Assembly: GCF_004136575.1 (NCBI RefSeq)
Contig: NZ_NOIQ01000012.1
Location: 1 to 64,000, forward strand
Origin: Rothia koreensis
GTDB taxonomy: Bacteria > Actinomycetota > Actinomycetes > Actinomycetales > Micrococcaceae
Length of the DNA: 64,000 nucleotides
Direction: 5' to 3'
The notes under the pieces were generated by a model. It made no database searches. It was not told the origin of the DNA and saw only the letters and a list, made by a program, of their open reading frames with translations. Each line of letters starts with the position of its first letter. Positions within the stretch are counted from its first letter, which is position 1. A program made the translations under genes and the position numbers. Shown piece after piece: positions 54,482 to 64,000 of this stretch.

Positions 54482-55519
54482 CTAGTGTCCCGCTTTGGGT
54501 CCCAACAACCCTTTCGCTCGGATCGTGTCGCGTTCTTCCCGAAGCTCGGAAACGCTCGATTCGAGCCGGCGTCGTGCGTCCTCGGACAAATCGACACCAT
54601 GATTAATCTCATACTCACCCGACCTGCAGGTCACGGGGAACGAGCTGATCAAGCCTTCGTCCACGCCGTAGGAGCCGTCGGAGACCACGGCCATGGACGT
54701 CCAGTCCCCATCGGGGGTGCCCAGAACCCAGTCGTGGACATGGTCGAGTGCCGCATGAGCGGCCGAGGCCACCGATGAACCGCCGCGCACGGCGATGATT
54801 TCGGCACCCCGCTGAGCCACGGTCGGAATGAAGGACGTGCGGACCCATTCCTCCCCCAGCCCGCGTTCGGAGAGGACATCACGCACCGGACGTCCCGCAA
54901 TGGTGACCTGATCCAGGTCCGGCACCTGCGTGGCCGAGTGGTTTCCCCAGATCGTCATGCGCTCGACGTCGCCGACGGGCGATCCGGTGGCGTGCGCGAT
55001 CTGTGCGAGAGCCCGGTTGTGGTCCAGTCTGGTCATGGCGGTGAATCGCTCGGACGGGATGTCCGGGGCGTGGGAGGACGCGATGAGCGCGTTGGTGTTC
55101 GCCGGATTGCCGACCACCACAATCCGGACGTCGTCCGCGGCCGCCTCGTTGAGTGCGGCGCCCTGGACGGAGAAGATTCCGGCGTTGGCCTCGAGGAGGT
55201 CCCCTCGTTCCATGCCTTTTTGGCGGGGTTTCGAGCCGATGAGCAGACCGAAGCCGGTCCCGTCGAATGCTTGAGCGGCGTCGTCGAAGACGTCGACGGA
55301 TTCGAGGAGCGGGAAAGCGCCGTCGGCCAGCTCCATCGCAGTGCCTTCGGCGGCCTGCCTGGCCTGCGGAATTTCGAGGAGACGCAGTCGCACGGGCTGA
55401 TTCTTGCCGAGCATGTCGCCGTTGGCGATGCGGAACAGACTTGCGTAACCGATCTGACCGGCCGCGCCGGTCACGGTCACGGTGACGGGTGGAAGGAGGG
55501 TGTCAGCAGAGGTACTCAT
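54482..55519 (-). CDS. mdh: Malate dehydrogenase
   Basis: Mdh oxidises malate to oxaloacetate with NAD in the TCA cycle. The 345-residue protein is the cytosolic-like type with the Rossmann loop [16 protein letters not shown] near residue 16, the substrate Arg loop [13 protein letters not shown] (about 97-109) and the catalytic His in IWGNHSATQ (about 190-198). MSTSAD is a slightly longer start than usual. It lies 98 nt downstream of parE on the same strand and is followed by a hairpin terminator. Confidence 0.96.
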   Translation of the reverse strand: MSTSADTLLPPVTVTVTGAAGQIGYASLFRIANGDMLGKNQPVRLRLLEIPQARQAAEGTAMELADGAFPLLESVDVFDDAAQAFDGTGFGLLIGSKPRQKGMERGDLLEANAGIFSVQGAALNEAAADDVRIVVVGNPANTNALIASSHAPDIPSERFTAMTRLDHNRALAQIAHATGSPVGDVERMTIWGNHSATQVPDLDQVTIAGRPVRDVLSERGLGEEWVRTSFIPTVAQRGAEIIAVRGGSSVASAAHAALDHVHDWVLGTPDGDWTSMAVVSDGSYGVDEGLISSFPVTCRSGEYEINHGVDLSEDARRRLESSVSELREERDTIRAKGLLGPKAGH

Positions 55520-55617
55520 GCGGCACAGTATAGTGCCGTGTGACGTGGGACCCGCCGTTCGACGTACGGGGCTCCGGGCACCTGCCCGTGACCGCGGGCC
55601 GGAGGAGGCCGCCGCGC

Positions 55618-57726
55618 TCAGGCGTCGATCTGCTCGAGATCCAGCTGATCAGCATTGCTGATCAAGAACTCCTTGCGCGGGGCCACCTCCGACCCCATCA
55701 ACAGCGAGAAAGCACGTTCCGCGGCCTCGGCGTCCTCGATCCGGACGCGACGCAGCAGACGATGCCGCGGGTCCATCGTGGTCTCCGCGAGTTGGTCCGC
55801 GTCCATTTCGCCCAGACCCTTGTACCGCTGAATGGGTTCCTTGTACCGCTTCCCTTCCGCCTCGAGCCGCGTCAGGACCTGGTGGAGCTCCCGCTCGGAG
55901 TAGGTGTAGAGCATCTCGTTGGGCTTCCCCCCGCCCGTGACGACCTCGACGCGGTGCAGCGGCGGCACCGCCGCGTACACTCGACCCGCATCGACCAGCG
56001 GACGCATGTAGCGATAGAACAGCGTGAGAAGAAGGGTCCTGATGTGCGCGCCGTCGACGTCGGCGTCGGTCATCATGACGACCTTGCCGTATCGGGCGGC
56101 GTCCAGGTCGAAACTCCGCCCGGAACCTGCCCCGATCACCTGGATGAGTGCCGCGCACTCGGCGTTGGCCAACATGTCCGTGATCGAGGCTTTTTGGACG
56201 TTCAGGATTTTGCCGCGGATCGGCAGCAGGGCCTGGTACTGGGAGGATCGCGCCAACCGTGCGGTGCCGAGCGCGGAGTCACCCTCCACGATGAACAACT
56301 CGGAATGGTCGACGTCGTTGGAGCGGCAGTCCACGAGCTTGGACGGCATCGTGGAGGTTTCCAGAGCGTTCTTGCGACGCTGGGTTTCCTTGTGGACCCG
56401 AGCCGAAATGCGGGATTTCATCTCGGCGACGACCTTTTCCAGGACCGCCGAACTCTGTTGTTTCTCCGTCCGGTTCCGCGAATTCAGCATCTTGTCGAGC
56501 TCACGCGACAGCACCTTGGTCACGATCGAACGAACCGCCGGGGTTCCCAAGACTTCCTTGGTCTGCCCCTCGAACTGGGGCTCGACGAGGCGCACGTTGA
56601 GCACCGCGGTGAGGCCGGCGAGGGCGTCGTCCTTCTCGATCTTGTCGGATCCGGCCTTGAGCTTTCGGGCGTTCGCGGTCACTTCCTTGCGCAGAGTTCG
56701 CAACAGGCCTTGTTCGAAGCCCGTGACGTGTGTTCCGCCCTTGGGGGTCGCGATGATATTCACGTACGACCGCAGGTTGGTTTCGTACCCGGTTCCCCAC
56801 CGCATCGCGATGTCGACTTCGCACTCGCGTTCGACTTCGGTGAGTTGGCTGTGACCGTTCGAGTCCAGGACCGGGACCGTCTCCTTGAAGCTGTCCGACC
56901 CCTGGAACCTCCAGACGTCGGTCAGTGCCGAGTCCGGGGCGAGGAACTCCACGTATTCCGAGATTCCGCCATCGTGCTGGAAGACCTCTTCGTGCGGCCC
57001 GTCGGCCCCCGGCGTGCCTGGCAGCCGACGTTCGTCGCGGATGGCCAGTCGCAGGCCGGGAACGAGGAAACTCGTCTGACGTGCTCGTTCGAGGAGTCGC
57101 TCGTAATCGAATTTCGCGTCCGGGGTGAAGATCTGTCGATCCGCCCAATAACGAACCCGCGTTCCGGTCGCTCCCCGACGAGCCTTGCCGACCACCTCGA
57201 GTGCGGCCTTGCCTTCGGCCGGCGTGAACGGCACGTCAGGTTGGGGAACTCCCCCGTCGTCGAAAATTCCGGGAATCCCTCGTTGGAAGGACATTTGGTA
57301 GGTCTTCGACCCCCGGTCCACCTGGACGTCGAGTCGGGACGACAGCGCGTTGACCACGGAGGCGCCGACGCCGTGCAGGCCGCCGACCGCGTTGTAGGTT
57401 CCGCCACCGAACTTTCCACCCGCATGCAGTTTGGTGAAGACCACCTCGACGCCGGTCAAACCGGTTCGCGGTTCGATGTCGATGGGAATGCCTCGGCCGT
57501 CGTCGGCGACCTCGACGGACCCGTCCCGATTGAGCACGATCTCGATGTTCTGGCCGTATCCGGCGAGGGCCTCGTCGACCGAGTTGTCGATGATCTCCCA
57601 GAGACAGTGCATGACACCGCGCGAGTCGGTGGACCCGATGTACATACCGGGTCGTTTCCGGACGGCTTCCAGCCCTTCCAGTACGGAGAGCTGGTGGGCG
57701 GTGTACTCGGACTTCTTCGGCGACAC
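55618..57726 (-). CDS. parE: DNA topoisomerase IV subunit B
   Basis: ParE is the ATPase subunit of topoisomerase IV. The 702-residue chain has the GHKL motifs [22 protein letters not shown] and [15 protein letters not shown], then the TOPRIM motifs ([26 protein letters not shown]) and [19 protein letters not shown] at the end. It lacks long inserts of GyrB from enterobacteria. The GTG at 57726 has CAGGAG nine bases upstream; a farther ATG adds a non-family 32-residue lead. Parted from parC by the cyd and mdh genes. Confidence 0.93.
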   Translation of the reverse strand: MSPKKSEYTAHQLSVLEGLEAVRKRPGMYIGSTDSRGVMHCLWEIIDNSVDEALAGYGQNIEIVLNRDGSVEVADDGRGIPIDIEPRTGLTGVEVVFTKLHAGGKFGGGTYNAVGGLHGVGASVVNALSSRLDVQVDRGSKTYQMSFQRGIPGIFDDGGVPQPDVPFTPAEGKAALEVVGKARRGATGTRVRYWADRQIFTPDAKFDYERLLERARQTSFLVPGLRLAIRDERRLPGTPGADGPHEEVFQHDGGISEYVEFLAPDSALTDVWRFQGSDSFKETVPVLDSNGHSQLTEVERECEVDIAMRWGTGYETNLRSYVNIIATPKGGTHVTGFEQGLLRTLRKEVTANARKLKAGSDKIEKDDALAGLTAVLNVRLVEPQFEGQTKEVLGTPAVRSIVTKVLSRELDKMLNSRNRTEKQQSSAVLEKVVAEMKSRISARVHKETQRRKNALETSTMPSKLVDCRSNDVDHSELFIVEGDSALGTARLARSSQYQALLPIRGKILNVQKASITDMLANAECAALIQVIGAGSGRSFDLDAARYGKVVMMTDADVDGAHIRTLLLTLFYRYMRPLVDAGRVYAAVPPLHRVEVVTGGGKPNEMLYTYSERELHQVLTRLEAEGKRYKEPIQRYKGLGEMDADQLAETTMDPRHRLLRRVRIEDAEAAERAFSLLMGSEVAPRKEFLISNADQLDLEQIDA

Positions 57727-57980
57727 TGAGACGGGGCTCCTGACAAACTCGATGTGGTGGTGGGCCGCAAGGCGCGACCTCCAGTCTAAGCGCATCCGGC
57801 ATCTCTGCGGGTCAAAGCCCACAGCGAACGACGCCGAATGGGGATGAAATCAGCGGCTTCGCGTGTTTGCATGGATGAACACTCAAACCGGTCAGCGATT
57901 CCGCAGTCGGCCCGCCACTTCCGGACGGGAACGGTGGAACCCGAAGGCACTGATCGGCCGTAGACGTCAGGAGGAAAATC

Positions 57981-58193
57981 ATGACGGCGACATTGGAAGC
58001 TCGAGAGCTCAACGCAACCGACCGTTGCGATTCCTGCGGGGCCCAGGCCTACGTTCGCGTGGTCCTCGAGAACACCGGTGGCGAGTTGCTGTTCTGCGCT
58101 CACCACGCGACCACCAATGAGGAAAAGCTTCGCCCCATGGCTGGCTTGTGGCAGGACGAACGTGATCGTCTGACCACGACTCCGTCCGTCTGA
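57981..58193 (+). CDS. DUF7455 small zinc-finger-like protein
   Basis: A 70-residue protein typical of the short gene found beside parE and sigA in Actinobacteria. CDSCGAQAYVRVVL (16-29) supplies a Cys pair and FCAHHATTNEEKL (38-50) a Cys-His pair, so one zinc ion is probable. Function is unknown. The start has a strong AGGAGG seven bases upstream. A strong hairpin terminator follows. Confidence 0.9.
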   Translation: MTATLEARELNATDRCDSCGAQAYVRVVLENTGGELLFCAHHATTNEEKLRPMAGLWQDERDRLTTTPSV

Positions 58194-58238
58194 TTCCGCA
58201 GTATCCTCGTCCCGGGGGCGACCCCTCGGGACACGAAC

Positions 58239-58276
58239 AAGGCCCCGGACCGCTCGAGCGGTCCGGGGCCTTGTTC
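58239..58276 (+). terminator. Intrinsic terminator of the DUF7455 gene
   Basis: AAGGCCCCGGACCGCTC and its complement form a 16-17-bp stem followed by TTGTTCTTTC. Confidence 0.92.
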
Positions 58277-58280
58277 TTTC

Positions 58281-58326
58281 CTCCGGCAGGTTCCCGGCTT
58301 TCGCCGAACCCGGGAACCTGCCGGAG
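58281..58326 (-). terminator. Terminator of sigA
   Basis: CTCCGGCAGGTTCCCGG and its exact complement make a 17-bp stem with a 12-nt loop, 9 nt past the sigA stop. The minus-strand tail (GAAAGAACAAGG) is not T-rich, so it may act as an RNA-end stabiliser. Confidence 0.75.
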
Positions 58327-58335
58327 TGCTGCCTA

Positions 58336-59733
58336 TCAGTCCAAGTAGTCGCGCAAGACCTGCGAGCGCGAAGGATGCCGAAGCTTCGACATCGTCTTGG
58401 ACTCTATCTGTCTTATACGCTCGCGGGTGACACCATAGACCTTCCCGATCTCGTCGAGAGTCTTGGGCTGCCCGTCGGTCATACCGAACCTCATCGCGAC
58501 GACGCCGGCTTCCCGTTCGGACAGGGTGTCCAGGACGGAGTGCAACTGCTCCTGCAACAGGGTGAAGGAGACGGCGTCGGCCGGGACGACTGCCTCGGAG
58601 TCTTCGATCAGGTCACCGAATTCGGAGTCGCCGTCTTCGCCGAGGGGCGTGTGGAGCGAGATGGGCTCGCGACCGTACTTCTGGACCTCGACGACCTTCT
58701 CCGGAGTCATGTCCAGTTCCTTGGCGAGTTCCTCCGGGGCAGGCTCACGGCCCAGGTCCTGAAGCATCTGGCGCTGGACGCGGGCCAGCTTGTTGATGAC
58801 CTCGACCATGTGGACCGGGATGCGGATGGTGCGTGCCTGGTCGGCCATGGCGCGGGTAATGGCCTGACGGATCCACCACGTCGCGTACGTGGAGAACTTG
58901 AACCCCTTGGAGTAGTCGAACTTCTCGACCGCACGGATGAGGCCGAGGTTGCCCTCCTGGATCAGGTCGAGGAACAGCATCCCGCGACCTGTGTACCGCT
59001 TGGCCAGCGAGACCACGAGTCGGAGGTTGGCCTCCAGCAAGTGGTTCTTGGCGCGCTTGCCGTCGTGGATGACCCAACGCAGTTCCTTGCGCTCTTCGCG
59101 GCTCAGCGAGTCCTTGTTGTCCTTGAGCTTGTGCTCGGCGTACAGACCGGCCTCGATGCGCATCGCGAGGTCGACTTCCTGCTCGGCGTTCAGCAGAGAG
59201 ACCTTGCCGATTTGCTTCAGGTAGTCCTTGACGGGATCCGCGGTCGCCCCTGGGGCGATGACCCGTTGGGCGGGTTCGTCATCGTCGTCGGTCGTGGAGA
59301 TCACGAAGCCGTTGCCGCGTGCGGCAACCGTCTTCTTCTCTTCGGTGTCCTGGTCCTCGTCGCCCTGTTTCTCCGTGGCCAGGGCGTCGACGGTCTCGGT
59401 CTCGACCTCGCCTTCGACGATCTCCTCGGTCTCCTCCGGGGCGGTGTCGGCCGTCGTGACCGACGTGTCCGTCGTCTCCTCCGGGGAGTCGGCGTCCACC
59501 CGCTTCTTGCCCGAAGTCTTCGCGGCCGTCTTCTTCGGTGCGGACTTCGTGGCAGTCGACTTAGAAGTGGCCTTCTTGGCCGTGGTCTTGGTCTGAGCCG
59601 TGCTCTTGGAAGCCGTGGAGGTTTTTGACGACGACGCCGAGTCGGCGCTCTTCTTCGCCCCGGCGGACACCGTGGTCTTTTCCTTGACCTGGGTATCGCC
59701 GGATTCCGACTTCTTGTGTGCAACTGGTGACAC
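58336..59733 (-). CDS. sigA: Principal RNA polymerase sigma factor
   Basis: The vegetative sigma-70 factor (RpoD/HrdB type). The 465-residue chain has a long Lys/Ala/Ser/Thr-rich N-terminus (1-115), region 1.2 ([31 protein letters not shown], near 165), region 2 with [17 protein letters not shown], region 3 and region 4.2 ending with [20 protein letters not shown]. The start is a GTG behind AAAGAAAGG. It agrees with the TANNNT -10 boxes seen upstream of several genes in the window. DUF4192 lies upstream on the same strand. Confidence 0.97.
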   Translation of the reverse strand: MSPVAHKKSESGDTQVKEKTTVSAGAKKSADSASSSKTSTASKSTAQTKTTAKKATSKSTATKSAPKKTAAKTSGKKRVDADSPEETTDTSVTTADTAPEETEEIVEGEVETETVDALATEKQGDEDQDTEEKKTVAARGNGFVISTTDDDDEPAQRVIAPGATADPVKDYLKQIGKVSLLNAEQEVDLAMRIEAGLYAEHKLKDNKDSLSREERKELRWVIHDGKRAKNHLLEANLRLVVSLAKRYTGRGMLFLDLIQEGNLGLIRAVEKFDYSKGFKFSTYATWWIRQAITRAMADQARTIRIPVHMVEVINKLARVQRQMLQDLGREPAPEELAKELDMTPEKVVEVQKYGREPISLHTPLGEDGDSEFGDLIEDSEAVVPADAVSFTLLQEQLHSVLDTLSEREAGVVAMRFGMTDGQPKTLDEIGKVYGVTRERIRQIESKTMSKLRHPSRSQVLRDYLD

Positions 59734-59981
59734 TCAAAAACCTTTCTTCCATGTCCTGTGTGCGCAGGTGGTTGAAACACCTATGACCCTGTCAAGCCCG
59801 GGATCCCGCGTACGCGGGAATTTCACGTGGACTTGCAAGGCCGTACACACAGGACAACTTGGCATACGCCGCATTTATTCCCTGATCGGAACGTCAATTC
59901 GCCGGGCCACGTGAGGTGCGGTGCACCATAGGCAAGACGGGGTCTTCGGTCAGTCATTGTGTCAGATTTTTCCTTCGGAGC

Positions 59982-61328
59982 CTATTTCTGACCTGCTCCG
60001 TTCCTGAAGCCCGCCAGCCACATGGGCAAGGGGCGCTCGTTCATCGCGACACGCAACCTGACGGCGGCCGCCCTGGCCCGCTGCGTGCGCACCACGTCCA
60101 GGTACCGCCCGGCCTGGCTGCTCAGGCCCATGAACCAGCTCAGACAGGCGTTCGCCACATGAGCATCGTCCACGACGGGTCCGGCCTCCAGATGTTCCAC
60201 CGCGTTGAGAACCACTCTGAGGGCTCGAATCCGTTCGACAGGCGGGGGCGTGCCTCGCTCTCCCCGCATGAGTGCGGCCTCGTCCTCCGACGTCGTCATG
60301 GCCGGGCCGCGCCGCAGAGCCAAGGCATCACGAGGCCCAGCGTTCTGCTCGGCCCTGCCCACGTCCAACAAGACAGAGGACAAGAGATCGGACGGCCCGA
60401 CCGAACGTTCCAACCACCTCGCGGCCGAGGCATAGTCTTCGGCCCTCAGAGCTGCGGTGGCCGAGTACGCCGCGCTTCGAACATCCTGCGGTGCGTCGAA
60501 GAACGAAGTCAGTCTGTCCACCGCACGGCGGACCAGATGATCGGCGTCATCCGCTTGTCGGCCACGATCGCGGACGCCCCGGTACCGCATTTTCAGCGAT
60601 GCGGCCGCCTGGTCTCCGATGGCCGAGGCGAGATCCCATCGACCGGGCAGACGCCGGTCGTCCATCACGGCCACCTCCGACTCCCGCACGACAAGCCCCC
60701 GAAAGGCCAGGGCGGCGCCGAGTGGACTTTCGAGGATTGCGCTCGTCTCCCCGCCGTACAGGATCGGCCACCACTGGCCTGTCGCTCCGGCAGAGCGCTC
60801 GTCTGGTCGCACGGAGTCCTCTCCCTGGATCCCAGGGAGGGGGCCGAACCCCTCGACAACACTCCCCCAGGACCCGTGGGCCCGGTCGACGACCCACAGC
60901 CCTTCTCTCGAGACTCCGATATCCGCGCACCTTCGGAGCGCGACCATCATGGCCGAGACCCCTTCGGCGTGACGGGGAACGCCCGGCCGCGTCGGGCTCG
61001 TTGCGTCCGTCTCCTCGGGAGCGGAAAGGTCGAGGCCGGATCCGCTCGTGAACACGGCCGCGAACACTCGGGTGGTGGCAGGCGACGAAACCAGGGTTTC
61101 GACGATCCGATGCAACCCGTCGGCCCATTCCAGCAACTGTTCAGGGTGGGACGGCAGGTCCATACGGGCGCAACCACGCAATTCGGTGTCCGTCGCTGAA
61201 ACGAGCATCAGAGATTCTTCGGGCCAGTACCCCAGGGCATAGACCATGTAGGCCAGAATGTCCTCCGGTTCTCTGGCCGGTGTTTCGTCCGCCGTGGTGT
61301 ACGCACCCGGTGTCATTGGTCGGTTCAT
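59982..61328 (-). CDS. DUF4192 family protein
   Basis: A 448-residue protein of the actinobacterial DUF4192 family. EDILAYMVYALGYWPEESLMLVS (22-44) is the family N-terminus. The middle holds WVVDRAHGSW and DLASAIGDQAAASL; the end is a long alpha-helical region. No catalytic motif is recognised. It is usually found between sigA and leucyl aminopeptidase genes, as here. No signal peptide or membrane helix. Confidence 0.88.
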   Translation of the reverse strand: MNRPMTPGAYTTADETPAREPEDILAYMVYALGYWPEESLMLVSATDTELRGCARMDLPSHPEQLLEWADGLHRIVETLVSSPATTRVFAAVFTSGSGLDLSAPEETDATSPTRPGVPRHAEGVSAMMVALRRCADIGVSREGLWVVDRAHGSWGSVVEGFGPLPGIQGEDSVRPDERSAGATGQWWPILYGGETSAILESPLGAALAFRGLVVRESEVAVMDDRRLPGRWDLASAIGDQAAASLKMRYRGVRDRGRQADDADHLVRRAVDRLTSFFDAPQDVRSAAYSATAALRAEDYASAARWLERSVGPSDLLSSVLLDVGRAEQNAGPRDALALRRGPAMTTSEDEAALMRGERGTPPPVERIRALRVVLNAVEHLEAGPVVDDAHVANACLSWFMGLSSQAGRYLDVVRTQRARAAAVRLRVAMNERPLPMWLAGFRNGAGQK

Positions 61329-61413
61329 GCCCTCACCATGCCTCAGCCCTTGCGGAGGGCAGACCCGAGATCTCGCCTAGGGTCCCAGGACGTGGACAAC
61401 CTCCCGTTAAACA

Positions 61414-61447
61414 CGTGAAGCCACCTCCCTGTGGAGATGGCTTCACG
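61414..61447 (-). terminator. Hairpin terminator after the PAC2 gene
   Basis: CGTGAAGCCACCTCC pairs with GGAGATGGCTTCACG over 14-15 bp with a tetraloop, 21 nt past the stop codon. The minus-strand tail is TGTTTAACG. Confidence 0.75.
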
Positions 61448-61468
61448 TTCCCGCGGTTGAGCGGACGG

Positions 61469-62398
61469 TCAGGAACCGGGTTCGCTGTCATTGTCCTCGT
61501 GCTCCGCCAGGAAACGCTCGATGGTCTCCCCGAGTTCGTCTGCGTCGGGAATCTCGGATTCGTCCCGCGCCAACAGGGACCGCGGGCCGGACTCGGTGAT
61601 GGTCTCGTCGTATCGCTTCTCCAAATGGCTCACGACACCCTGCACCTCTGCCGAACTTCCGACCTGTTCGTTGATCTGTTGTTCGACGTCACGTCCCGCC
61701 TCCCGGAGGTGGTCGGTGGGCAAGTTCAGCTTGGTCGCCGCGCTGAGATGCTCCAAGGCCGTCACGGCGGCCTGCGGCAATTCGGCCTCGGACAAATACT
61801 GCGGCACGTTGACGGTGTAACCGACGGTGTCGAAACCGCGACGCCCGAATTCGACCTCGAGCAGGTGCCCGGCGGATGCCCCCAGTTCGGCCAGGGGCTT
61901 CCACGGCGAGATTCCCTGAATCAAGTCGTGTCGGTTGCCGTGCGCCGTGACAGGCAGGGGACGCGTGTGCGGAACCGGCATCGGCATCGAAGCGACGGAC
62001 GCGACGAGACGCACCCGAAGCTTTTCAGCAAGCTCTGTCACCGCTTCGCTGAACCGTTGCCACTGCAGGTCGGGCTCCGGGCCGGCGAGCAGCAGGAACG
62101 GCTGCCCCAGGCCGTCGGTCACGGCATACAGCTTCAGCTCCGGCATGCTGACGTCCTCGAAGTGGTCCTCGATGAAGCGGACTCGCGGCCGACGCGACCG
62201 GTAGTCATAGAGCTGATCGACGTCGAACTCGACGACTTCTTCGGCGTCCAATTCAGCCAGGATCGCTTCCGAAACCTGTTGTGCGGTGAATCCGGCCTCG
62301 GCAAAACCCGTGAGGGAGACCACGAGGTCGAGTCCCTTGAGCCGCGGGTCGTTCAGCAGACCCTGGTGACCCAAATACAGCTTCTGTGGATCTTGCAT
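61469..62398 (-). CDS. PAC2 family protein
   Basis: A 309-residue protein of the PAC2 (proteasome assembly chaperone) family found in Actinobacteria with or without proteasomes. DLVVSLTGFAEAGFTAQQVSEAIL (24-47) and VDQLYDYRSRRPRVRF (about 58-73) are typical, as is LLLAGPEPDLQWQRFSEAV. The C-terminal 30 residues are acidic. Its role here is not known. The ATG at 62398 has GAGGTGAGGGG upstream. It is divergent from pepA. Confidence 0.88.
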   Translation of the reverse strand: MQDPQKLYLGHQGLLNDPRLKGLDLVVSLTGFAEAGFTAQQVSEAILAELDAEEVVEFDVDQLYDYRSRRPRVRFIEDHFEDVSMPELKLYAVTDGLGQPFLLLAGPEPDLQWQRFSEAVTELAEKLRVRLVASVASMPMPVPHTRPLPVTAHGNRHDLIQGISPWKPLAELGASAGHLLEVEFGRRGFDTVGYTVNVPQYLSEAELPQAAVTALEHLSAATKLNLPTDHLREAGRDVEQQINEQVGSSAEVQGVVSHLEKRYDETITESGPRSLLARDESEIPDADELGETIERFLAEHEDNDSEPGS

Positions 62399-62653
62399 CG
62401 GCTTACCCCTCACCTCGTCTCGAGTCGGCCGTCCTGACGACGGTCCGGCTGCTTCTGGCAAATTATCCCCGCCTTCCTCTCCATCCACCAAGCGCAACGC
62501 CTAGGCTGGAGCATGGGAACCAGCAGAAATCCTTGTACGACTACAACCAATTCAATGAGCTGAGTATTTCCCGCAGCGCTGTGAGGCAGGGCGCATTGAC
62601 TCGCCCACAGCGGAATCGCTTCCGTATCCACCGTTCACAGCAAGGAGCATGGT

Positions 62654-64000
62654 TTGACTGAGTCCACCGACCTCGCATTTTCCGTCATCAGCCCGGATGC
62701 CGACGTCATTGAGGCGCAAGCCCTCGTCATCGGCGTCGTCAAGGGCGACAACGGGCCCGAGCTGGCCCCTTCCGTCCTCGACGCCGACAGCGCGGACGCC
62801 ATCGAAGCCAGCCTGGAGGACTTGGGCGTCACGGGGGCCGAAGACAGCCTCCAGCGCCTTCCGGGCTATGGAGACGAAGGCCCGGGCCTGATCGCCCTCG
62901 CGGGGCTGGGCTCGTTGCCTCGGACCGGCCCCGGACGGCTGGATGCCCTGCGGTCGGCCGCAGGCAGCGCCGTCCGACAGCTCATCGGGCTGGACTCGGT
63001 TGCGCTGAACCTGCCGGCAGAGACCCTCTCGGAAGTCGCGGCACTTGCCGAAGGTGCCGCCTACGGGGCCTTCTTCGACCCGGGGCAGCGCACTGACGAG
63101 GAAATCCGGTCCCGGCGCCCGGTATCCGACGTCGCGATCGTCAGCGGCATCGACCGGGAGGCCGCCGATGAGGCGCTGGCCCGAGCTCTGGTCCTGGGCG
63201 AAGCGGTGGACAACGCTCGCCGCCTCGTCAACCAGGCTCCCAATGACCTGTACCCGGAGACCTTCGCTGATCGCGCGGTCGAGCGGGTCAGCGGAATCGA
63301 CCACGTGACGTGCGAGATTCTCGACGAGAAGGATCTGGAGGCCGGCGGGTTCGGAGGCATTCTCGGCGTCGGGCGGGGCTCGGCACGGACCCCGAGACTC
63401 GTCAAGGTCGACTACAACCCCGACAATGCGCGAAAGAGCGTCGCGCTGGTCGGCAAGGGCATCACCTTCGATTCGGGCGGCATCTCCTTGAAGCCCGGCG
63501 CCTCCATGATGACCATGAAGTGCGACATGGGCGGAGCCGCCGCCGTACTCAACGCGGTCGCCGCCGCCGGGGAGCTCGAGCTGCCCGTCCGCGTCACCGG
63601 GTACCTGTGCATCGCGGAGAACATGCCCTCCGGGACCGCAACCAAACCGAATGACGTGCTGAGCATGCGCGGCGGAAAAACGGTCGAGGTCCTCAACACC
63701 GACGCGGAAGGCCGACTCGTCATGGCCGATGGGCTCGCCTACGCGTCCGAATCGGATCCGGACTACCTGCTCGACGTCGCGACGCTCACCGGAGCCCAAA
63801 TGGTCGCCCTGGGCACGCGCCACTCGGCCGTCATGGGTGAAGAAGAGCTCCGGGGCCGGGTCATCGAAGCCTCCGAACGGGCGGGCGAACAGTTCTGGCC
63901 GATGCCCCTGCCCGCGCACATGAGGGGCGAGCTGAATACCGAGGCAGCCGACCTGAAGAATATCGGCGCGGGTCGCAATGGTGGAATGCTCATCGCCGGC
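62654..64000 (+). CDS. pepA: Leucyl aminopeptidase, 3' end cut by the window
   Basis: A metallo-exopeptidase of family M17 that removes N-terminal residues, especially Leu, and helps peptide turnover. The 449 visible residues have the N-terminal domain (1-160), then the two-metal catalytic domain with VGKGITFDSGGISLKPG, CDMGGAAAVL and the signature NTDAEGRLVMADGLAY. The expected last 50 or so residues lie beyond the window. No ATG fits. A TTG at 62654 is preceded by AAGGAG eight bases upstream and is the best start. A nearby ATG is followed by a stop two codons later. Confidence 0.93.
   Translation, partial: MTESTDLAFSVISPDADVIEAQALVIGVVKGDNGPELAPSVLDADSADAIEASLEDLGVTGAEDSLQRLPGYGDEGPGLIALAGLGSLPRTGPGRLDALRSAAGSAVRQLIGLDSVALNLPAETLSEVAALAEGAAYGAFFDPGQRTDEEIRSRRPVSDVAIVSGIDREAADEALARALVLGEAVDNARRLVNQAPNDLYPETFADRAVERVSGIDHVTCEILDEKDLEAGGFGGILGVGRGSARTPRLVKVDYNPDNARKSVALVGKGITFDSGGISLKPGASMMTMKCDMGGAAAVLNAVAAAGELELPVRVTGYLCIAENMPSGTATKPNDVLSMRGGKTVEVLNTDAEGRLVMADGLAYASESDPDYLLDVATLTGAQMVALGTRHSAVMGEEELRGRVIEASERAGEQFWPMPLPAHMRGELNTEAADLKNIGAGRNGGMLIAG

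Noticed and set aside
55540-57729. 729-codon open frame opposite parE
   Set aside because: Antisense shadow of a clear GHKL/TOPRIM protein.

Overview
The window is a gene-dense piece of a high-GC actinobacterial chromosome. Supporting signs are DUF3000, DUF3093, DUF3710, DUF4192, DUF4193 and DUF5998 family genes, a septation protein SepH, a mycothiol-era DinB-like protein, a fused CydDC exporter, many leaderless genes and frequent GTG/TTG starts. The gene order (sigA, parE, parC, Pat-like enzyme, sepH, dut, DUF3710, paired TrkA genes, RlmD, acnA) points to Micrococcales, probably close to Micrococcaceae. I cannot fix the genus from sequence alone. No phage, integrase, insertion sequence, CRISPR or resistance island is visible.

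Region 1 (1-12310, mostly minus strand): formyl-methionine and translation genes (def, fmt, rsmB) and rpe lead into an FMN riboswitch, a RibM/PnuC-type transporter and the riboflavin genes ribD, a fused riboflavin synthase-DHBP synthase, ribA and ribH. The run continues by translational coupling into hisE, hisG and hisF. A RecB-like single-domain nuclease lies upstream of def.

Region 2 (12311-13994) is the odd part: 1.7 kb with no convincing protein gene. It holds five tandem 22-bp hairpin units directly before the nuclease gene, four tRNA genes (Val-CAC on minus; Gly-GCC, Cys-GCA, Val-GAC on plus), two terminators, a GT-rich simple repeat and a pair of opposed arrays of a degenerate motif with core GAGGTGGCAATT, spaced about 30 or 52 bp.

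Region 3 (13995-31149): TauE-like permease, ZapE ATPase, YbaK deacylase, a membrane-anchored hydrolase, MsrB, DUF3000, RNase D-like protein, a FadB/FadJ-type beta-oxidation enzyme, a Tat-exported Rieske lipoprotein, DUF488, aconitase, RlmD-type rRNA methyltransferase and an APC permease.

Region 4 (31150-46772): two TrkA/Ceo potassium-uptake regulators, DUF3159, an OB-fold protein, DUF3710, dUTPase, DUF3093, DUF4193, SepH, a membrane protein with a PTQE-repeat tail, an alkaline-phosphatase-superfamily enzyme, DUF5998, a GNAT/acyl-CoA-synthetase fusion and topoisomerase IV subunit A.

Region 5 (46773-64000): an EEP-family phosphatase/nuclease, the cytochrome bd operon cydA-cydB-cydDC, malate dehydrogenase, topoisomerase IV subunit B, a small zinc-ribbon-like DUF7455 protein, the principal sigma factor, DUF4192, a PAC2 protein and a leucyl aminopeptidase cut by the window end.

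Most of this is core metabolism. What deserves attention is the repeat-rich tRNA region, the RibE-RibB fusion with its riboswitch architecture, and the hairpin array in front of the nuclease gene.
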